Assembly: GCF_963665445.1 (NCBI RefSeq)
Contig: NZ_OY762276.1
Location: 1,024,001-1,088,000, forward strand
Length of the DNA: 64,000 nucleotides
DNA from: an uncultured Desulfobulbus sp.
GTDB lineage: Bacteria > Desulfobacterota > Desulfobulbia > Desulfobulbales > Desulfobulbaceae
Direction: 5' to 3'
In this document: piece after piece, positions 58,879 through 64,000 of the stretch
How positions within the stretch are numbered: the stretch's first letter is position 1
Layout of the letters: each line of letters starts with the position of its first letter
The notes under the pieces: generated by a model
What the model saw: the letters and a program-made list of their open reading frames with translations, nothing else
Database searches by the model: none
Told to the model about the DNA's origin: nothing
Made by a program: the position numbers and the translations under genes

Positions 58879-60261
58879 TTATTGGGGTGCAGAGTCCAGA
58901 TCCCCACCAAGCGCCTTAACCAGCGTGACATGATTGACAAGCTGATTGTAGCGGTTCTCCGCGAGATTCACTTCTTCCTGCCGCCGATTTTCCTGGGCAT
59001 CGATCCATGTTTGCAACATGGTGGCTCCCGCCTGATAACGAAGCCGGTAGATGGCCTCAGCCTGACGCGCAGCATTAAGGCTTGCCTCCAGTTGCTCCGC
59101 TTGGAGATGGTACTGTTTGCGGGCTGAGAGTGCGTTTTCCACCTCGCTGAGGGCGGTGTAGAGGTTTTGGCGGAATGTGACAATAGCCTGTTGGTACTCG
59201 TTTTCCGAAATCTTGATGTTGCGCTGCATGTCGCGCCACTGGACAAAGGGCAGGGCCAGCTCCACGCCCAGGGTGGCGATGGGGTTGCTCAGCAGCCGGG
59301 AGAGTTGTTCGCTTGAACCACCGTAGGAGCCGCTGAGATTGATGCTTGGATAGTAGCTGGCACGAGTGGCGTCGGTTTCGGCCAGCACCGAACGCAACCG
59401 GGCTTCCGCAGCCCGCAGGTCGGGCCGGCGGCCAAGAAGTTGGGCTGGCATGCCGGCATCGACCCCTGGCAGGGATATTCGTTCGAGATTGGCTGGCTCG
59501 TGAATGAGGAGTTTGCTCGGCGGTCCATCCACTAAAATGGCCAGTGCATTTCGTGCCTCCACCCGTTGCTGGATCAGCTGAGTGTGACTGGCCTCCTGGC
59601 TGGCCAGGCTGCGCTGCGCCTCAAGAATTTCCAGCCCGGTGGCGGCTCCGGCCGCCTTCTGCACCCGCACCAGGGTAAGCGTTTTCCTGGCGTATTCGAT
59701 GGAGCTCAGGCTTAAACTGATTCGCTGGTTGAGGTAGCCGATCTGCCAGTAGAGCGAGGCCGTGGTTGCCGCCAGGGACAGCACCGTGCTCTGGCGATCC
59801 AGCTTCGTGGCCACAGCCTCCCATCGGGCCGCATCGGCGGTACTCCCCAGTTTATTCCACAAATCGATCTCGTAGGAGATCGTCCCCGAAGTGCTGAAAC
59901 TGTGGCTTTCATCGTTGGAGGAGCCGAGACTGCGGCTGACCTGGCCGCTGCCCTGGACGGCAAGGCTCGGCAAGCGGTCGCTCTCGGCCAACTCAGCCGC
60001 TAGGCGCGCCTTGCGCAGTTGCAGGGCGGCGACGGCCAGGTCGTTGTTGCGTTTGAGGACCTCATCCATCAACCGGTTGAGTTGGGCATCGTCAAACCGT
60101 TGCCACCAGTGATCGAGCTCTGCGGGCTTGGTCTCTGCGGTCTGAGTCCAGGTTCGGGGGATCTCCAGTTCGGGCCTGGTATAGCTGCTGTGCAGGCCGC
60201 AGCCGCTCAAGGTCAATCCCAGGCAGGCCAGTAGGGGCAGGGTAGTTTTTGTTGGAATCAT
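58879..60261 (-). CDS. TolC/NodT-family outer-membrane efflux lipoprotein
   Basis: 460 aa. Lipobox LSGC near residue 21 in the signal peptide, then PELEIPRTW and two OEP repeats (NNDLAVAALQLRKARLAAEL ... TVLSLAATTASLYWQI, and the second half with RPDLRAAEARLRSVLAETDA and GVELALPF). Forms the outer-membrane channel of tripartite pumps. Last gene of the macA-macB-tolC-like operon, 3 nt after macB. Confidence 0.92.
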   Translation of the reverse strand: MIPTKTTLPLLACLGLTLSGCGLHSSYTRPELEIPRTWTQTAETKPAELDHWWQRFDDAQLNRLMDEVLKRNNDLAVAALQLRKARLAAELAESDRLPSLAVQGSGQVSRSLGSSNDESHSFSTSGTISYEIDLWNKLGSTADAARWEAVATKLDRQSTVLSLAATTASLYWQIGYLNQRISLSLSSIEYARKTLTLVRVQKAAGAATGLEILEAQRSLASQEASHTQLIQQRVEARNALAILVDGPPSKLLIHEPANLERISLPGVDAGMPAQLLGRRPDLRAAEARLRSVLAETDATRASYYPSINLSGSYGGSSEQLSRLLSNPIATLGVELALPFVQWRDMQRNIKISENEYQQAIVTFRQNLYTALSEVENALSARKQYHLQAEQLEASLNAARQAEAIYRLRYQAGATMLQTWIDAQENRRQEEVNLAENRYNQLVNHVTLVKALGGDLDSAPQ

Positions 60262-60264
60262 GGT

Positions 60265-62220
60265 TTACTCTCTGGCCAGGGCAACCACCGGATCCAGACG
60301 GGCCGCATTTCGGGCGGGAAGATAGCCGAACAGCACGCCGATGAAGGTGGAGCAGAGAAAGGCGGAAATGATGGCGGTGGTGGAATAGACCATCTTGAAA
60401 TCGCTTCCCGAGAGTTTGACCGCCAGACCGACGCCCAGTGCCAGGCTCACGCCGAGCAGGCCGCCGAGCAGACAGACCAGGATCGCCTCGATGAGAAACT
60501 GCTGCATGATATCGCTGTGGCGGGCGCCAACCGCCATGCGCACGCCGATCTCCTGGGTGCGTTCGGTCACGGAAACGAGCATGATGTTCATCACCCCGAT
60601 ACCGCCGACAACCAGCGAGATCAGGGCAATCGAGGAGATGAGCAGGGTCATGGTCTGGGTGGTCTTTTCAATGGTCTGGCGGATGGCATCCAGGTTGGAG
60701 ACAAAGAAATCCTTGGTGCCATGGCGCTGGGTCAGCAGTTTCACCAGGCTCTGTTCCGCAACATTGGTACTGACGTTATCCGCCACCCGGACGATGATGG
60801 CTTTGAGATACTGCTGGCCGGTCAACCGGGTCATGGCGGTGGTGTAAGGGACCCACACCCGGAGCGAGTCGGTGTCGCCGAAGTTGGTGTCCAGTTTTTT
60901 GGTGACCCCGATAATGCGGCAGGGCATGCTGCCGAGCATGATCACCTCACCCAGAATCGGTCCGGGATGGTCGCTAAAGAGCGACTTTTTGGTGTTGTCG
61001 TCGATGACCACATCCTGGGCGGTGGCGCGGATGCTGGTGCGCTCGAAACGCTGCCCCTTGTCAATTTCCAGCCCCTTGACCCGAAAGTAATCCTCACCGA
61101 CCCCGTTGACTTGAGCGGTGACGCTGATGTTGCGGTACAAGAGCGTTGTCGAGGTCGTAATTACAGGGGTGACCGTATCCACATAGGGCTGCTGAGCCAG
61201 GGCATCGGCATCGCGGGGAACCAAGGTCTGGATCTTGCCCGAGCGCATATCACCGAAATCCTTGCCTGAATAGATGTTGATCGTGTTGGTGCCCATTGAG
61301 CTGATATCCTTGAGGATTCGCTGTCGTGAACCTTCACCCAGCGCCACCACCGACACCACCGAGGCAATGCCGATGATAATACCAAGCATAGTCAACAGGG
61401 TCCGCAGTCGGTGTGAGGCCATGGCAAGCACTGCCATGCGAAAGGCCTCGGTGAACCGGCCCCACTGGGCACGCCAGGCTGACACGCCGTTAGCCTTGGG
61501 CAATGCCGGTTGCACGGATTTTCCTGGTTCTCTGACCTGTCGATCGGCGGTGATCACTCCGTCGCGCAGCTCGATGATGCGATCGGCGTGTTGGGCCACC
61601 TGCATGTCGTGGGTGACCAGGATGACGGTGTGTCCATCTTGATTCAGCTCCTTGAGCACCTTGATCACCTCGTTGCCGCTGGTGGAGTCAAGGGCGCCAG
61701 TGGGCTCGTCGGCGAGTATCACCGAACCGCCGTTCATCAGGGCCCGGGCAATGGAGACCCGCTGCTGCTGACCACCGGATAACTGCCCGGGGACGTGTTC
61801 CAGGCGGTCGGCCATGTTGAGCCGGCTAAGGATTTTTTCGGCCCGCTGCAGACGCGCCTTGCTGTCCATTCCCGCGTAAATTGCCGGAATTTCAACGTTG
61901 GCCAGTGCGTCAAGGTTAGCGAGAAGGTGATAGCGCTGAAAGATGAAACCGAAGTATTCGCGGCGCAGATAGGCCAGTTCGTCGGGCTCCAGGGCTCCGG
62001 TCTCCTGGCCGTTGACCCGGTAAACACCGCGGCTGGGGCGGTCCAGGCAGCCGATGATGTTCATCAGGGTCGACTTGCCCGAGCCCGAGGTGCCGACAAT
62101 GGCAACCATCTCCCCGGCCTGGATGGTCAGGTTGATTGCGTTGAGTACGGTCAGGACCTCGTCGCCCGAAGGATAGTCGCGACAGACGTCTTGCAGTTGG
62201 AGAAGCGGTGTTGACGTCAT
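60265..62220 (-). CDS. macB: MacB-type ABC transporter, fused ATPase and permease
   Basis: 651 aa. ATPase domain: Walker [10 protein letters not shown] (43-51), signature [15 protein letters not shown], Walker [13 protein letters not shown]. Then a membrane helix near 280, a large periplasmic domain and three C-terminal helices with the FtsX-type ending. MacB proteins use a mechanotransmission cycle to push substrates (macrolides, peptides, lipopeptides) through a TolC channel. Start overlaps macA stop by one base. Confidence 0.94.
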   Translation of the reverse strand: MTSTPLLQLQDVCRDYPSGDEVLTVLNAINLTIQAGEMVAIVGTSGSGKSTLMNIIGCLDRPSRGVYRVNGQETGALEPDELAYLRREYFGFIFQRYHLLANLDALANVEIPAIYAGMDSKARLQRAEKILSRLNMADRLEHVPGQLSGGQQQRVSIARALMNGGSVILADEPTGALDSTSGNEVIKVLKELNQDGHTVILVTHDMQVAQHADRIIELRDGVITADRQVREPGKSVQPALPKANGVSAWRAQWGRFTEAFRMAVLAMASHRLRTLLTMLGIIIGIASVVSVVALGEGSRQRILKDISSMGTNTINIYSGKDFGDMRSGKIQTLVPRDADALAQQPYVDTVTPVITTSTTLLYRNISVTAQVNGVGEDYFRVKGLEIDKGQRFERTSIRATAQDVVIDDNTKKSLFSDHPGPILGEVIMLGSMPCRIIGVTKKLDTNFGDTDSLRVWVPYTTAMTRLTGQQYLKAIIVRVADNVSTNVAEQSLVKLLTQRHGTKDFFVSNLDAIRQTIEKTTQTMTLLISSIALISLVVGGIGVMNIMLVSVTERTQEIGVRMAVGARHSDIMQQFLIEAILVCLLGGLLGVSLALGVGLAVKLSGSDFKMVYSTTAIISAFLCSTFIGVLFGYLPARNAARLDPVVALARE

Positions 62221-63452
62221 TACAGCATTCCTGGAGGAGGTCCGCGCCTGCGCATGCCGGATGAAGAGGTTGTCGCGGCTGTTGCCTTGTCTCCGATCAC
62301 TACCTGTTGGCCTTCGCTCAGCCCTTCGAGAATTTCGGCCTGGACATTGTTATTGAGCCCGATCTTGACCCACTGCTGGCGGGTCTGTTCAGGCCCTTCG
62401 GCCACCTGCACCGAATAGCGTCCCTGGCGATCCCTGTTGCCCAGGGCGGCCGAGGGAATGACCAGGGCATTCTGGGCCTCGGCCAGGACGATATTGACCT
62501 GGGTGGTCATGGAGATGCGCAGCTTGCCATCCGGGTTGGGGACATCCAGCACGCCCATATAATAGATCGCCGTACTGGAGGAGGAACTGCTGGTTGAGGA
62601 TGACGAACTCGATGAACTGGAGGAACTGTCACTCGAGATGGATTCTGGAGCCGGTTCAATGGAGTTGAGTATCGCCGGAATTCGGTTGTCCGGCTCGCCG
62701 AGTATAGTGAAATAGACCCGCTGGCCGGGCTTGACCTTGACCACGTCGGCCTCGGAGATCTCCACCTTGACCGTGACCCGATCCAGGTTGGCTACCTTGA
62801 TGATGGTAGGGGCGGTCTGGTTGGCGTTGACGGTCTGACCTTCCTTGGTGACGATTGCCACCACAACGCCGTCGATGGGCGAGGTGATCTTGGTGTAGCC
62901 CAGGTCGATCTGAGCCGTGTCCACCGCGATGCGCGCCTGCTCGATCTCGGCATCGAGGGTCTGGATCTCGGCCTTCAGGACCTTGAGATTGGCCTCGGCG
63001 GTTTCATAATCCTCACGAGAGGCGGCGTCGCCCCGGAGCATTTTTTTCTGGCGGTTAAAGGTGAGTTCCGCCAAGGCCAGGGAAGCCTCCTTGGCTTTTT
63101 TCTCCGCCTGAATGGCTTGCAGGGCCGCTTTTTTGGTCTGCAGAGTATTCTGCTGCGGGAGGGAATCGATCTCCGCCACCAGTTGGCCTGCCTTGACCTT
63201 GTCGCCGAGCTCCACCTTGAGCGATTGCAACTGCCCGGAAACCTGTGCGCCGACACTGACCAGGTTGTTTGCCTCGATCTCGCCGCTGGCCAACACCGTG
63301 GTCTCGATGTTGCCGCGGGCAACCGCTGCGGTCATGGTTCCCGTTTGTTTATCTCCACTGAAAAAATACCAAATGGCAGCGGTTGCGACCAGTGCCAGGA
63401 GGCCAAGGGGCAACAACCAGCGCCATCGCGATTTTTTTCTCTTTTTCTGCAT
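62220..63452 (-). CDS. macA: MacA-type periplasmic adaptor with poly-Ser linker
   Basis: 410 aa. N-terminal anchor helix ([20 protein letters not shown]), lipoyl half-motifs ([20 protein letters not shown] and [20 protein letters not shown]), a long coiled-coil hairpin between (about 100-190), beta-barrel and membrane-proximal domains. Around residues 271-293 sits a tract almost purely of Ser, unlike typical MacA. Links MacB to the outer-membrane protein. Confidence 0.92.
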   Translation of the reverse strand: MQKKRKKSRWRWLLPLGLLALVATAAIWYFFSGDKQTGTMTAAVARGNIETTVLASGEIEANNLVSVGAQVSGQLQSLKVELGDKVKAGQLVAEIDSLPQQNTLQTKKAALQAIQAEKKAKEASLALAELTFNRQKKMLRGDAASREDYETAEANLKVLKAEIQTLDAEIEQARIAVDTAQIDLGYTKITSPIDGVVVAIVTKEGQTVNANQTAPTIIKVANLDRVTVKVEISEADVVKVKPGQRVYFTILGEPDNRIPAILNSIEPAPESISSDSSSSSSSSSSSTSSSSSSTAIYYMGVLDVPNPDGKLRISMTTQVNIVLAEAQNALVIPSAALGNRDRQGRYSVQVAEGPEQTRQQWVKIGLNNNVQAEILEGLSEGQQVVIGDKATAATTSSSGMRRRGPPPGML

Positions 63453-63640
63453 GGTAAGGTCTCGTCCTAACCTTTGGGGCCGACCGGGCTAATCATCCTT
63501 GAAAAGTGCTTTTTTCGGAAAAAAAGCAAAGAAAGTGCTCACACAATAGGACAGGATTCAGAGTGTGCCTAGGGTTGGCGTCCTGTTTTTCGGGTTAACT
63601 TCTGTAAAGGGGACGGCGCGCTGTATTGCGCACCGTCTTT

Positions 63641-64000
63641 TCAATGATCGCCATGGCGATATCCTCCAAAAGGTAAAGAATGCCGTCCCCCATGGTCACG
63701 GCCGTGCTCTTTGTGATTGCCCAAAGGCAGGAAACTCAAGCCGATGAGCACGACAAAGATGATCATTATGGCTTTGCCCACCGGCTGGGTGACTGTTTGC
63801 GTCAGGGGGCGATAATTGAGCGCCACATGGAACACCGCAGCGATCACAAAGAGCCAACTGAGCCACTCGTGGCTCCACTTGACAAGCCCGGTATGGACAC
63901 CAAAAAAGAGGAGAATCCCGGTCAGGGCGGAGAGGAGAAAGGCGCCTGTGACCAATGGCGTCACCCAGTTTCGCGAAAGCGGTATGGCTGGATGGTTCTT
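63641..64000 (-). CDS. DUF4405-like membrane protein (5' end outside window)
   Basis: The frame runs off the right edge; inside the window it reads LSRNWVTPLVTGAFLLSALTG, then HEWLSWLFVIAAVFHVALN and a third helix, ending in a His-rich tail (HKEHGRDHGGRHS). This fits DUF4405, a cytochrome b561-like family, with candidate haem-ligand His residues in WSHEW and VFHVALN. The His-rich tail might bind metal. Confidence 0.7.
   Translation of the reverse strand, partial: KNHPAIPLSRNWVTPLVTGAFLLSALTGILLFFGVHTGLVKWSHEWLSWLFVIAAVFHVALNYRPLTQTVTQPVGKAIMIIFVVLIGLSFLPLGNHKEHGRDHGGRHSLPFGGYRHGDH

Overview
The window looks like a chromosome segment of a sulfate-reducer-type bacterium, probably Desulfobulbales or another Desulfobacterota. 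That rests on the nine-haem c-type cytochrome, the hemerythrin-PilZ protein, the trpEGDCF order and the general protein style; no rRNA or other taxon-defining marker is present, so this is an inference. Conserved housekeeping DNA (about 3.5-15.6 kb and 58.3-64 kb) is separated by a large mobile region full of insertion sequences.

Region 1 (1-3.5 kb) is the end of an integrated plasmid- or phage-like element. It holds a Cys-rich small protein, a Rep_trans-type replication initiator, a DUF3850 protein, an XRE repressor-like protein, a 55-aa protein and an AlpA/excisionase-like protein, and it abuts the 3' end of tRNA-Thr(CGT). Region 2 (3.5-15.5 kb) is core chromosome: nonahaem cytochrome and RlpA (overlapping by ATGA), trpE-G-D-C-F on the minus strand (no trpB or trpA here), rpsT with a clear promoter and terminator, a secreted pentapeptide-repeat protein, CobO, hemerythrin-PilZ, an HU-family protein and tRNA-Pro(CGG).

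Region 3 (15,558-47,216) is a 31.7-kb genomic island inserted in tRNA-Pro. A 48-bp copy of the tRNA 3' half (15,510-15,557) is repeated at 47,169-47,216, next to a tyrosine integrase. The right part (41.3-47 kb) is a phage-satellite-like core: integrase, AlpA-like regulator, primase-polymerase/helicase and a terminase-small-subunit-like protein in coupled minus-strand operons. The left part is cargo: a SUKH-like protein, a WG-repeat membrane protein, a PEGA/FGE-like secreted protein, a 1970-aa secreted RHS protein with three near-identical 270-bp repeats, a YD/Ca-binding miniprotein, a beta-propeller protein and other secreted proteins, several sharing a hydrophobic C-terminal tail. It is riddled with IS1182-like, IS3, IS200, IS4-in-IS1634, Tn3-type and group II intron sequences.

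Region 4 (47.2-58.3 kb) is an IS-damaged junction: a GNAT gene cut from its ribosome-binding site by an IS66 element, an exact second copy of the IS1182-like element abutting rsgA, small membrane-protein genes (one frameshifted), a transposase remnant, a second copy of an island secreted protein, and an IS4-family element. Region 5 (58.3-64 kb) is core again: thioredoxin-2, then a macA-macB-tolC-type tripartite efflux operon on the minus strand and the end of a DUF4405-like membrane protein gene.
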